DNA of 64,000 bases, taken from the NCBI GenBank assembly GCA_937872385.1, contig CALMSO010000091.1:1-64000 (forward strand), given 5' to 3'. Within the stretch, counting starts at the first letter, position 1, and each line of letters starts with the position of its first letter. A program made the position numbers and the translations under genes. The notes under the pieces were generated by a model that saw nothing but the letters and a program-made list of their open reading frames with translations, was not told the DNA's origin and made no database searches. The DNA comes from an uncultured Saprospiraceae bacterium. GTDB lineage: Bacteria > Bacteroidota > Bacteroidia > Chitinophagales > Saprospiraceae. Below are positions 26,961-35,615 of this stretch, one piece after another.

Positions 26961-27716
26961 TTAAAGCCCCAGTACGATGATCTTGTTGTCGCGCATAATC
27001 CATTTGCCACTGCGCTGTACCTTGCCGGAACTGGCTTTACTTGGTTTCAACAAGCCCGGCGCATGGCGTCTTGCGGCGGTTTTGAATCCCTGCCGAATGG
27101 CTCTGTTTGCCGGCATTTGCTGTCCCAGTTTTGCCGCATTTTTCGTAGCACTGCCAGCGAGACGCACCACACGCCGCGCCACTTCAAATTCTTGGTCTTC
27201 GGGGCTTAAACTTTCTAATTCCAACTCAAACATCCGGCTAGCAGCTCTGCCTGCCGTGGCACCTAATTTGCTACCCAAAGGGCCACCGAAAACCCCACCG
27301 ACTACTCGACCAGCGATGGGCAAAGCCTTCTTTGCAATTGATTTTACTACTCTTCCGGCACCGCGCGCCACTTTTTTGAGGCCACGCCCGAATTTGCGCA
27401 ACCTGTGTCCGGCTCTGCGAAACATCCTGCCAATAAACTGGTCCAATTCTTCTTCGCTTCCTACGCTGAGCAGCTCGGCAGCCAATTCCATTTCTTCTTC
27501 TTCAGTGAATAGGGCATTGCCCTCTTCGTCACCGTACTCGTATTCACTTTCGTACTCGTATTCGCTATCGTCGTACTCTTCAGTGTACTCGTATTCATCT
27601 TGGTATTCCTCGTCATGCGCTTGACCATATTCCTGGTCGTACTCATTGTCGTACTCGAATCCATCCTGTTCCTGGTCGTACTCGAGTTCTTGCAGGGTTC
27701 TATCTAAATCGTGCAT
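26961..27716 (-). CDS. Acidic EY-rich leader / cationic Gly-zipper protein (putative effector precursor)
   Basis: 251 residues from the ATG at 27716. Residues 21-61 hold 20 Asp/Glu and 11 Tyr, and every one of the 11 Tyr follows a Glu. Residues 70-92 are an acidic helix (TEEEEMELAAELLSVGSEEE). Residues 97-130 have 14 Lys/Arg and no acid (RMFRRAGHRLRKFGRGLKKV). Residues 131-160 are a Gly/Ala-rich zipper with GxxxG spacing (GRVVGGVFGGPLGSKLGATA). Then FELELESLSPEDQEFEVARR and a basic C-terminus ending KIIVLGL. The charge layout resembles a self-neutralised membrane-active peptide. I recall similar proteins in distant bacteria but cannot name a family. No signal peptide. Confidence 0.8.
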   Translation of the reverse strand: MHDLDRTLQELEYDQEQDGFEYDNEYDQEYGQAHDEEYQDEYEYTEEYDDSEYEYESEYEYGDEEGNALFTEEEEMELAAELLSVGSEEELDQFIGRMFRRAGHRLRKFGRGLKKVARGAGRVVKSIAKKALPIAGRVVGGVFGGPLGSKLGATAGRAASRMFELELESLSPEDQEFEVARRVVRLAGSATKNAAKLGQQMPANRAIRQGFKTAARRHAPGLLKPSKASSGKVQRSGKWIMRDNKIIVLGL

Positions 27717-27972
27717 AATGATAAAATTTAGAAGATGAGAAAATAATTTTACCGTTTTAATAAATGTTATCATTAGCCTATTAGGCAAGAGCCGTGCCAA
27801 TAGTATAAATAAAGGGTTACCAGCTTGTTTTGTGAATTTTTATTCGGAAACAAGTGTTATGGGCATTATTTTTATGAAAATTATTTCGCTACTTGCAAGA
27901 GCCTTAGGATTTTATCATTCGTAAACCAACACTGCCAAAATTACTTTTATATCATTTCCTTATCATCATTAG

Positions 27973-28003
27973 TTGCTTTATTTAGCAAAGTATATTATAT
28001 TTG
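27973..28003 (+). promoter_or_regulatory. Predicted promoter for the hybrid two-component gene
   Basis: -33 TTG (27973-27975), 20-nt spacer, -7 box TATATTTG (27996-28003). The predicted start near 28010 leaves a leader of about 30 nt before the ATG at 28042. One of the best matches to the Bacteroidota consensus in the window. Confidence 0.65.
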
Positions 28004-28041
28004 AACCGGAAACCCTTTTACCCCATTCAAAACACAGACCT

Positions 28042-31000
28042 ATGCTTGCCCTCTCAAAACACCCTTTTTTTGAGTTGCTGAATTATTTTGCAATATCATG
28101 TGTCTTTCTATTGCGCCCTTTGTTAAATATTCCGTCGCTTTTTATCTTTTTATGTATAATAATCTCAGCATGCACGGGGAAAGACCGAAATATCCCAGAG
28201 CCTGAGTATCATCCCTACGTAATTGAGCCTTATGAATACGTAAAAACCGACGGCGTGGAAGTGGAATTAGAATCCGTCCTGAGTCCTCACTATGAGAAGA
28301 GGACTGGGGAATATGTAAAAACGGGCACGCCGGAAGCATATTTCCCTGATTCTGATTATGTAAAGGCAATAAAGCCGGAACCCTCTTCCGTAGATGAAGA
28401 AACATTTGATATAGGGGCTATCACCAAGCTGGAGTATTTAGAAGATACTGGGCGGACTGTGCTTCCTGGCTTACCTAAAAGAATGCTTGCACAAACTGAC
28501 AACTACCAATTGTCTTTACACCCTTTTTCTCGGTTTAGTATCCCAAATACCATAACTCGTGTTATGAGAGAAGACTTCCGGGGGCAGCTCTGGTTTGGAA
28601 CAAACTATGATGGTATCTATATCTGGAATGGGTATAATTTGCATCAATATGATTTGGGAAGCGGATTGATAAGTAATTTTATTGATTGTTTTTTAGAGGA
28701 TTCTAAAGGTAATCTTTGGATAGGGACTGATGGAGGGCTTACCGCCTGGAATGGGCATCAGTTTACACATTTTCTGGAAGGGGTTCATGTTTCTAGTTTG
28801 TGTGAAGACAATGATGGACGACTCTGGATAGGTACAACCAATGGGATATATATTAGGGATGGTAAACGATTTTATCGTTATATGTATATGCAAAGTAATG
28901 CGTCAGAACAACAGCACATCATCTGGTCTATTATCAAAGACGACAATGGTGATATAATTGCCAGCTTTGGGCGGGGCATTGTTGTTTGGGACGGCGGCCG
29001 GATGACACATTATCACATAAAGAAATTCACACGCAAATTATTCAAGGATACCTATAATCATATCTGGATAGGTACTTACGAAAACGGCGCTTATTATTGG
29101 GATAGGAAAGCCTTTTACCATTACACATCTCAGAATGGATTGTCGGACAATACCATTTGGGATTTTATGGGAGCCAGAGACGGAAAAATATGGATGATAA
29201 ATATTAATAAATTAATTGCATTTGATGGCGAGGGCTTTATGCATTATCAAAATGCAAAGGGCTTACCAAGAGGGTTTTACCGAAGTTTGATGCAGGATCG
29301 TTATGGTCGCATCTGGGCAGGTGGTGACGGCATAAATGGGGCGGTTGTTTGGGATGAGAAAGGTCCCCATCTGCTTGGCATGAACAGCCAATTGAATAAT
29401 TCGGAAAGTATCAATACAATACGAAGTATCAATACAATACAAATAGATAGCAAAGGGCGGAAGTGGGTCGGTACATCTAATGGGCTGGTGCTGGTGGAGG
29501 AGCACAAGTATAGTCGCTACACAATGAAAAACGGATTACTTGATAATAATATTATACAGATTTTTGAAGATAGCAAAGGTAATATCTGGATCGCTACCTC
29601 AAAAGGGGTAAGCGTTTTTGACGGGGAAGGTTTTTGGAATTTTCCTTTGGGAGTTATAATGTTTCGATGCAATAGGGCAGCATTTATAGAAGATATTGAC
29701 GGAAAAATATGGATAGCACATTGTGAGCATGGACTTAATATTTGGGACGGGCAGGGCTTTCGCCATATACTACGAAAGGAAGAGTACGCATCATCTGTGT
29801 TTAGAGATAGCAGAGATCATATCTGGATAGTAACAAAGGCAGGAATATTGAAGTGGGATGGCCATACCTTGCGCAGATTTACAAAAGAAGAAGGACTTCC
29901 TACAAATCATCCTATAGATATCATGGAAGACCAATATGGAAATATCTGGGTTTTTTATGTGGGAGAGGGGTACACATGGACTTATATAAGTACGTGGGAC
30001 GAGGTAGGGTTTTCAAATTTTAAAATTAATAATAATGTATTGCGTAATTATCTAAATAGTGCTCGAAGAATTTTTTTTTGGACAAATGAAAAAGATGTGA
30101 AGGAAATAGTATATCAGGAAGGGAAATTACGCATTGAAGAGTTTTTTCAGTTGAATGGAATTATGGGAATCAGTAGAGGTGGGGGCATTATAGATCAAAA
30201 AAATAACTTTTGGATAGTCGGCAGGAGCGATATAATTATAAAACCTTTAAGTACCGATACAATTAAGCCTCAGGTTTTTATGCAAGAGCTGTATCCTTTT
30301 TTTGAACCGGTTAATTGGCAACAAACACAAGATACAATATACAAAGGAAGTCGCTCCCGCATCGGAGGAGACAAAATTCCTATAGCAAAAATTAAATACG
30401 ATACAATTTTACCTTTTACAAACCTTCCGCTTAATGCTGTTTTTCCACATTGGATCAACCATTTGACGCTGAGTTGGTCTGCGTCTTCCCAGTCTCTGCA
30501 TAATATTCAGTACAGTTATTTGCTAGAAGGGGAGAGCAACTCATGGTCGCCTCTTTTGGAAGATCATAAAGTATCTTATACCAATTTATCGCCTGGCAGT
30601 TATACTTTTAAGGTAAGAGCCGTCAATGGTAATGGTATTTGGAGTGATGCGGTTACTTATAGCTTTCGCATTCGCCCGCCGTGGTGGGCCACCTGGTGGG
30701 CTTATTCATTGTACAGCTTGCTGGCGTTTGGAGTTATTAGTGGAATCTACCGCTTCCAACTCAGCCGTCGTTTAGCAGAGAAAGATGCCAAACTTGCGCA
30801 GGAACGTGCCAGCTATTTAGAAGCCCTTAATGTGGCGAAGAACCGATTTTATGAAAACACTACGCACGAATTTCGTACGCCGCTTACCATCATTTTGGGT
30901 ACGGCGGATTTGATTCGGCGAGCACCGGACGAGTGGTTGGAAAAAGGGCTAACCATGATTAAAAACAACGGGCAAAACTTGCTTCGCTTGGTGCGTCAAA

Positions 31001-32331
31001 TGCTGGATTTGTCAAAATTGGAAACCAGCTCGCTGCCGGTGCATTTAGTGCAGGGCGACATTGTGCTATACCTGCGCACGCTATTGGAGCTCTTGCGGAG
31101 TAATGCCGATGATAAGGATATTACATTGGATTTTATATCGAAAACCCCCGAAATTATAATGGACTATGATCCTGATAAAATAAGGGATATTATAACCAAT
31201 TTGTTACACAATGCCCTAAAGTTTACGTCCGGTGGGGGGCTTGTTCAGTTGATTGTCGAGCGCCAAAACTCACAGGATCAGCCGCAGTTGCTAATCACCG
31301 TACAGGACAATGGGGTGGGCATTCCGGCGGATAAGCTGCCGCGCATTTTCGACCGCTTTTATCAGGTGGATGATTCGATGACCCGGAAAGCCGAGGGCAC
31401 TGGTATTGGGCTGGCTTTGGTAAAGGAATTGACGAAGCTGCTGGGGGGCGATATTCAGGTGCGCAGCGAGCTGGGGCAAGGCGCTGTTTTTACCGTGCAA
31501 TTGCCTATCGAGCACAAGGCACCCCGCATCAAAGGCCTGCCGACATTAGAGTCGGAGTGGTCTGCAAAATCGGCGGATAGCTTAGCAGTCGCTACGCCTG
31601 ATAATAGCCAAGACTTGCCGCTTGCCCTCATTGCAGAAGACAATCGGGATGTAATAACGTACCTACAAGCCCACCTGCAAAACGAGTACCGCATGGAGGT
31701 AGCGCACAACGGGCAGGCGGGCATTGATAAAGCCATTGAATTGGTACCGGATGTCATCCTCAGCGACGTCATGATGCCGGAAAGAGACGGTTTCGACCTG
31801 TGCCGCACCCTGAAAAACGATAGGCGCACCAGCCATATTCCCATTATCCTGATTACCGCGCGTGCGGACATGGAGTCCCGGCTGACGGGCTTAGAGGGCG
31901 GCGCCGACGCTTATTTGGTCAAACCATTCAACGAAGCGGAGCTGAAAATTAGCTTGCGCAAATCCTTAGAGCTACGTCAGCGCTTGCAGGAGCGCTATGC
32001 GCAACCGTCTATTTCGTTGCCAACGAGCACTTTCTTTTCCATAGATGATGCCTTTGTCAAGGAATTGCAGGCATTGGTAGCGGCGGAGTACAGTAGTCTT
32101 ACCGTTGGTGATATGGCAAAAAAACTGTACATGAGTCAACCTCAGTTAGGCCGTAAGGTAAAAGCGCTGTTGAAGATGTCGCCTTCCAAGTATCTGAACG
32201 AGTATCGGATGCAAATCGCTTTTGATTTAGTTAAAAATACGGATACACCTATCCAGGATATTGCGTATCAAGTTGGCTTCAGCGATCCGGCGTATTTTTC
32301 CAATGCTTTTTTTAAAAAATTCAAACAATGA
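28042..32331 (+). CDS. Hybrid two-component system protein (propeller sensor, histidine kinase, receiver, AraC-type HTH)
   Basis: 1429 residues from the ATG at 28042. Order: N-terminal hydrophobic segment with possible lipobox (IIISACTG), Reg_prop two-component propeller repeats (DSKGNLWIGTDGGL type, about 160-740), Y_Y_Y domain (about 800-880), TM helix (WWAYSLYSLLAFGVISGIY), HisKA with His near residue 942 (TTHEFRTPLT), HATPase (DNGVGIPADKLPRIFDRF), receiver with Asp near 1241 (ILSDVMMPERDG) and AraC HTH (PIQDIAYQVGFSDPAYFSNAF). Such proteins sense a periplasmic ligand, often a glycan breakdown product. No polysaccharide locus is adjacent. The gene ends at TGA just before the usual PSELR tail (see findings). 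The sensor half is much more A/T-rich than the kinase half. Confidence 0.92.
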   Translation: MLALSKHPFFELLNYFAISCVFLLRPLLNIPSLFIFLCIIISACTGKDRNIPEPEYHPYVIEPYEYVKTDGVEVELESVLSPHYEKRTGEYVKTGTPEAYFPDSDYVKAIKPEPSSVDEETFDIGAITKLEYLEDTGRTVLPGLPKRMLAQTDNYQLSLHPFSRFSIPNTITRVMREDFRGQLWFGTNYDGIYIWNGYNLHQYDLGSGLISNFIDCFLEDSKGNLWIGTDGGLTAWNGHQFTHFLEGVHVSSLCEDNDGRLWIGTTNGIYIRDGKRFYRYMYMQSNASEQQHIIWSIIKDDNGDIIASFGRGIVVWDGGRMTHYHIKKFTRKLFKDTYNHIWIGTYENGAYYWDRKAFYHYTSQNGLSDNTIWDFMGARDGKIWMININKLIAFDGEGFMHYQNAKGLPRGFYRSLMQDRYGRIWAGGDGINGAVVWDEKGPHLLGMNSQLNNSESINTIRSINTIQIDSKGRKWVGTSNGLVLVEEHKYSRYTMKNGLLDNNIIQIFEDSKGNIWIATSKGVSVFDGEGFWNFPLGVIMFRCNRAAFIEDIDGKIWIAHCEHGLNIWDGQGFRHILRKEEYASSVFRDSRDHIWIVTKAGILKWDGHTLRRFTKEEGLPTNHPIDIMEDQYGNIWVFYVGEGYTWTYISTWDEVGFSNFKINNNVLRNYLNSARRIFFWTNEKDVKEIVYQEGKLRIEEFFQLNGIMGISRGGGIIDQKNNFWIVGRSDIIIKPLSTDTIKPQVFMQELYPFFEPVNWQQTQDTIYKGSRSRIGGDKIPIAKIKYDTILPFTNLPLNAVFPHWINHLTLSWSASSQSLHNIQYSYLLEGESNSWSPLLEDHKVSYTNLSPGSYTFKVRAVNGNGIWSDAVTYSFRIRPPWWATWWAYSLYSLLAFGVISGIYRFQLSRRLAEKDAKLAQERASYLEALNVAKNRFYENTTHEFRTPLTIILGTADLIRRAPDEWLEKGLTMIKNNGQNLLRLVRQMLDLSKLETSSLPVHLVQGDIVLYLRTLLELLRSNADDKDITLDFISKTPEIIMDYDPDKIRDIITNLLHNALKFTSGGGLVQLIVERQNSQDQPQLLITVQDNGVGIPADKLPRIFDRFYQVDDSMTRKAEGTGIGLALVKELTKLLGGDIQVRSELGQGAVFTVQLPIEHKAPRIKGLPTLESEWSAKSADSLAVATPDNSQDLPLALIAEDNRDVITYLQAHLQNEYRMEVAHNGQAGIDKAIELVPDVILSDVMMPERDGFDLCRTLKNDRRTSHIPIILITARADMESRLTGLEGGADAYLVKPFNEAELKISLRKSLELRQRLQERYAQPSISLPTSTFFSIDDAFVKELQALVAAEYSSLTVGDMAKKLYMSQPQLGRKVKALLKMSPSKYLNEYRMQIAFDLVKNTDTPIQDIAYQVGFSDPAYFSNAFFKKFKQ

Positions 32332-32433
32332 CCAAGTGAGTTGCGCAATGACAACGATTGATGCATCTTAGGTAAATAATACCATGAACTGGATATTTTT
32401 ATCGCATCATCTAATACCGGAACTTCTTTTGGC

Positions 32434-32441
32434 TATCTTTG
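32434..32441 (+). promoter_or_regulatory. -7 box in front of the decayed antitoxin gene
   Basis: TATCTTTG fits TAnnTTTG and lies 29 nt before the ATG at 32463; no TTG at the -33 position. The promoter element appears better kept than the gene. Confidence 0.35.
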
Positions 32442-32462
32442 TTTTACAAAAAAAAAATTATT

Positions 32463-32672
32463 ATGCAAGCCATCGAATTTTCCACTGAAATAAGGCCGGA
32501 CCACACCATTGAAGTGCCCGAAGCTTACGCGGGGCTGCTGTAAGCACAACAAAAAGTGCGTATTATCATTTTGATAGAACAAGAAGAGGTGCAGGATTTG
32601 TGGGATAAGATGACAACAGAGCAATTCCTCAAAGGATTTGCGGAAGAAGATAGTGTGTATCATAGGTTATAA
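32463..32672 (+). pseudogene. Antitoxin-like gene broken by an in-frame TAA
   Basis: The frame opens with MQAIEFSTEIRPDHTIEVPE and AYAGLL, hits TAA at 32541-32543, and continues in the same frame with AQQKVRIIILIEQEEVQDLW and TEQFLKGFAEEDSVYHRL to a TAA at 32670-32672. The full 69-codon pattern resembles small Bacteroidota antitoxins that sit upstream of PIN or RelE toxins. One change (for example AAA or CAA to TAA) explains the break. No toxin gene follows before the ATPase at 32910, so this looks like a relic of a lost toxin-antitoxin pair. Confidence 0.7.
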
Positions 32673-32846
32673 GAAGTAATGGGGCATTATTATTTGGTGA
32701 ATGTTATTTGTTATTTGATAAAATGAATTGATAATCAGTGATTTGCGCTTTATTGTATTTGATATAATTATGTGCAGATACTCATAAAACTTTGTGTATT
32801 CAACATTCCAATATCCCATCCCCACCCATAAAAATCAACCCTGCGC

Positions 32847-32860
32847 GTGACTTTTGTCAC
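32847..32860 (+). promoter_or_regulatory. CRP/FNR-family operator upstream of the copper ATPase
   Basis: GTGACTTTTGTCAC is a perfect GTGA-N6-TCAC palindrome. Its centre (32853.5) lies about 43 nt upstream of the start site predicted from the -7 box at 32883-32890, which is the classical class II activator position. It would fit oxygen or redox control of a cbb3-oxidase assembly gene. Confidence 0.6.
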
Positions 32861-32861
32861 C

Positions 32862-32890
32862 TTGCCGCTGCGGGCGGCGGCTTACTTTTG
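32862..32890 (+). promoter_or_regulatory. Predicted promoter for the copper ATPase gene
   Basis: -33 TTG (32862-32864), 18-nt spacer, -7 box TACTTTTG (32883-32890). The ATG at 32910 follows after about 13 nt of leader. Confidence 0.55.
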
Positions 32891-32909
32891 GGTGAAATTG
32901 CATCCAATA

Positions 32910-35375
32910 ATGACCGCTATTAGCCAGGCTTTTAAAACTACTGAACCCGCAGCGCCTTCGCCTGAAGGGGGTACTTGCTATCACTGTGGGGAGGATTGTC
33001 GGGAGGAATCTTTGCTTTTCGAGGAGAAGCATTTTTGTTGCGAAGGTTGTAAAACGGTGTATGAGATACTGAATGCCAATGATTTATGCCAATATTATAA
33101 CCTTGATGAGCGCGCTGGCATCAGTCTGCGGGGCAGGGCACAGGCGGAGTATGCCTATCTGGACGATCCGGAGGTGGTGGCCCGGCTGTTGGATTTTTCG
33201 GATGGCAATCGCGCGAGGGTAACTTTTTATCTGCCGCAAATTCATTGTGCTTCTTGCATCTGGCTGTTGGAAAATTTGTATAAACTCAGCCCCGGCATTT
33301 TAGAATCGAGGGTTCATTTTACGAAAAAAGAAATCTATCTCACCTACGCCGAAGACGCGACTACGCTGCGGGCTATTGTAGAATTGCTCGCTAATATTGG
33401 CTATGCGCCGGCTCTTAGCCTCGGCGATTTGGACGAAGCGAAAAAGCCCGTTGCCGACCGCCGGTTTTATTACAAACTTGGCGTGGCGGGTTTTGCTTTT
33501 GGCAATATTATGTTGCTTAGTTTTCCGGAGTATCTTGGTTTGGATGGTCACTCCGACACTTTTTTCTTTCGGGTGTTTGGTTATCTGAATATTGCTCTGG
33601 CCTTGCCGGTGATATTGTACAGCGGGAGCGACTATCTGCGCTCGGCTTGGTTGGGCATTACCCAACGCAACCTCAATATTGATGTGCCTATCGCGCTGGG
33701 GATTTTGGCTTTGTTTTTTCGTAGCGTTTTTGAAATTGTTACCCATACGGGCGCTGGTTTTCTCGACAGCTTGGCAGGGCTGATCTTCTTCCTGCTGATT
33801 GGCAAATGGTTTCAACAGAAGACATTTTACAATATTTCCTTTGAACGGGACTACAAATCGTACTTTCCGGTGGCCGCACACCAAAAAACGGATGGCGGCG
33901 AGACCACAGTAGCTTTAGATAAATTAAAAGCGGGCGATGTGCTTTTCATCAAACACCGCGAATTGGTGCCAGCAGACAGCATTCTACTCAAGGGCGAAGC
34001 CGAAATTGATTACAGTTTCGTCACTGGCGAAGCCGAGCCGGTCGCTATTGGCAGCGGCGGCAAAATATATGCAGGCGGACGACAAACGGGCGGAACCATT
34101 GAGGTGAGCCTGACACGTAAGGTATCGCAAAGCTATCTTACGCAACTGTGGAATAATGAAGCATTTAGCAAGCCTCGGCACTTTTCCGGCGCCAGCCGCG
34201 TGGCCAATCGGGTGGGTAAATATTTTACAGCAGTCATTTTGTTCATTGCTTTTGTCGCCTTGTTTTACTGGTGGTCTTTGGATACCGGCCGGGCAATCAA
34301 TGCCTTTACGGCGGTGCTTATCATCGCTTGTCCTTGCGCCGTGGCCTTAGCCATTCCGTTTATCTTTGGCAATGTGCTGCGTATTCTGGGCAAAAACCAA
34401 TTGTATCTGAAAAATACGGGCGTCATAGAATCGCTGGCGGAAGTCAGCACGGTGGTTTTGGACAAAACAGGCACCATTACCAATCGCAGGCGCAGCGAGG
34501 TGGTTTTCGTAGGGGAGCCGCTGAGCATTTCTGAGCGCGCGCTGATTGGAGCTGTGACGCAGCATTCTACGCACCCGCTAAGTCGGCATATCACAGATTG
34601 GGTAGGCGACACGACTCCCGCGCCTGATAGCTGCTTTTACGAAGCAAAAGACTGGCAAGAGAAAATAGGTAAAGGTGTGCAAGGTGTTGTTTGTCAAAAG
34701 ATTGTGAAAATTGGCTCTCGTAAATTTGTAGATAGTTTTTTGCTGCCGCAATGCCCGAACGATGCGGCTGTATATGTACAAATCAATGACCAAGTACGCG
34801 GATATTTTCTGGTGGACAATCATTACCGCTCAGGGCTATCCGAGGTGCTGGAGTATTTTCGCCGTTTGGGGCGCATTTTTCTGCTCTCCGGCGACAATGA
34901 CCGCGAGCGCGCTACTCTTGAGCCTATTTTTGGGGCTTCGGCGCAGTTGCTTTTCCAGCAGCAGCCTCAAGACAAGCTCGATTTCGTCCGCTCGCTGCAG
35001 CAAAATGGGCAAAAAGTGCTAATGATCGGCGATGGGCTAAACGATGCAGGTGCCTTACAGCAAAGTGATGCCGGAATTGTGGTGACCGAAGACACGAACA
35101 ACTTTACGCCCGCTTGCGATGCTATTCTGCACGCCGAACAATTTGAAAAATTACCGCAATTAATAGATTTTACCCGCCGCAGCATTCATTTAGTTTATTA
35201 TGCCTACGGATTAGCTTTTGTGTATAATGTAGTGGGCCTGAGTTATGCGGTGAGTGGCTTATTGACTCCGGTGGTAGCCGCCATTCTCATGCCGCTTAGC
35301 TCTATAACGGTAGTGCTTTTTGGGCTACTGTCAAGTAATGCTATGGCGCGCCGTTTTATAAACCGCGACCAGTGA
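32910..35375 (+). CDS. ccoI: Heavy-metal P1B-type ATPase, CcoI/FixI-like copper transporter
   Basis: 821 residues from the ATG at 32910. N-terminal Cys-rich metal site (CYHCGEDC at 23-30, CCEGC at 43-47), heavy-metal-associated domain with CASC (113-116), eight predicted TM helices, TGE actuator (about 372-374), intramembrane CPC (474-476, ACPCAVALA), phosphorylation site DKTGT (518-522) and hinge GDGLNDAGAL. The Cys-rich zinc-ribbon-like N-terminus followed by one HMA is the arrangement of the ATPases that supply copper to cbb3-type cytochrome oxidase, as opposed to detoxifying CopA. No cco genes are in the window, so this role is by architecture and by the FNR-like site upstream. Confidence 0.88.
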   Translation: MTAISQAFKTTEPAAPSPEGGTCYHCGEDCREESLLFEEKHFCCEGCKTVYEILNANDLCQYYNLDERAGISLRGRAQAEYAYLDDPEVVARLLDFSDGNRARVTFYLPQIHCASCIWLLENLYKLSPGILESRVHFTKKEIYLTYAEDATTLRAIVELLANIGYAPALSLGDLDEAKKPVADRRFYYKLGVAGFAFGNIMLLSFPEYLGLDGHSDTFFFRVFGYLNIALALPVILYSGSDYLRSAWLGITQRNLNIDVPIALGILALFFRSVFEIVTHTGAGFLDSLAGLIFFLLIGKWFQQKTFYNISFERDYKSYFPVAAHQKTDGGETTVALDKLKAGDVLFIKHRELVPADSILLKGEAEIDYSFVTGEAEPVAIGSGGKIYAGGRQTGGTIEVSLTRKVSQSYLTQLWNNEAFSKPRHFSGASRVANRVGKYFTAVILFIAFVALFYWWSLDTGRAINAFTAVLIIACPCAVALAIPFIFGNVLRILGKNQLYLKNTGVIESLAEVSTVVLDKTGTITNRRRSEVVFVGEPLSISERALIGAVTQHSTHPLSRHITDWVGDTTPAPDSCFYEAKDWQEKIGKGVQGVVCQKIVKIGSRKFVDSFLLPQCPNDAAVYVQINDQVRGYFLVDNHYRSGLSEVLEYFRRLGRIFLLSGDNDRERATLEPIFGASAQLLFQQQPQDKLDFVRSLQQNGQKVLMIGDGLNDAGALQQSDAGIVVTEDTNNFTPACDAILHAEQFEKLPQLIDFTRRSIHLVYYAYGLAFVYNVVGLSYAVSGLLTPVVAAILMPLSSITVVLFGLLSSNAMARRFINRDQ

Positions 35376-35382
35376 ATAGCCA

Positions 35383-35612
35383 GATGTCAGATAAGGGACA
35401 CTGTTTGCTGTTCGCTGTTCGCTGTTTGCTGTTTGCTGTTTGCTGTTCGCTGTTTGCTGTTCGCCGCACAGTCAGTAGGCCTTATATCCTCAACCTTCTC
35501 AACCCTTCTCAACCTTTCTCAACCCCTTCTAACCCCTTTCTAACCCCCTTCTAATCCTTTCTAAACCTTCTAAACCTTCTAAACCTTCTAAACCCTATTC
35601 CCCTAAACCGCA
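35383..35612. repeat. Modular intergenic tandem-repeat element, copy 3
   Basis: Same order as copy 1: short module A remnant (AGATGTCAGATAAGGG), module B as at least eight heptamers (TGTTTGC / TGTTCGC, 35400-35465), core C (35456-35496, 41 nt identical to 4123-4163), and a long module D (CTTCTAACCCC to CTTCTAAACC tandem units, 35490-35592) ending in CTATTCCCCTAAACC. It lies between convergent genes. Confidence 0.85.
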
Positions 35613-35615
35613 AAA

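Noticed and set aside
19250..32334. Alternative genetic code with TGA as sense codon, or selenocysteine
   Set aside because: TGA terminates metX, the pentapeptide gene and others at normal lengths; no selenocysteine-insertion-like stem was recognised after the two in-frame TGAs.
35400..35600. Possible CRISPR array
   Set aside because: Units are 7-11 nt with no unique spacers, and no cas gene is present; tandem repeats instead.
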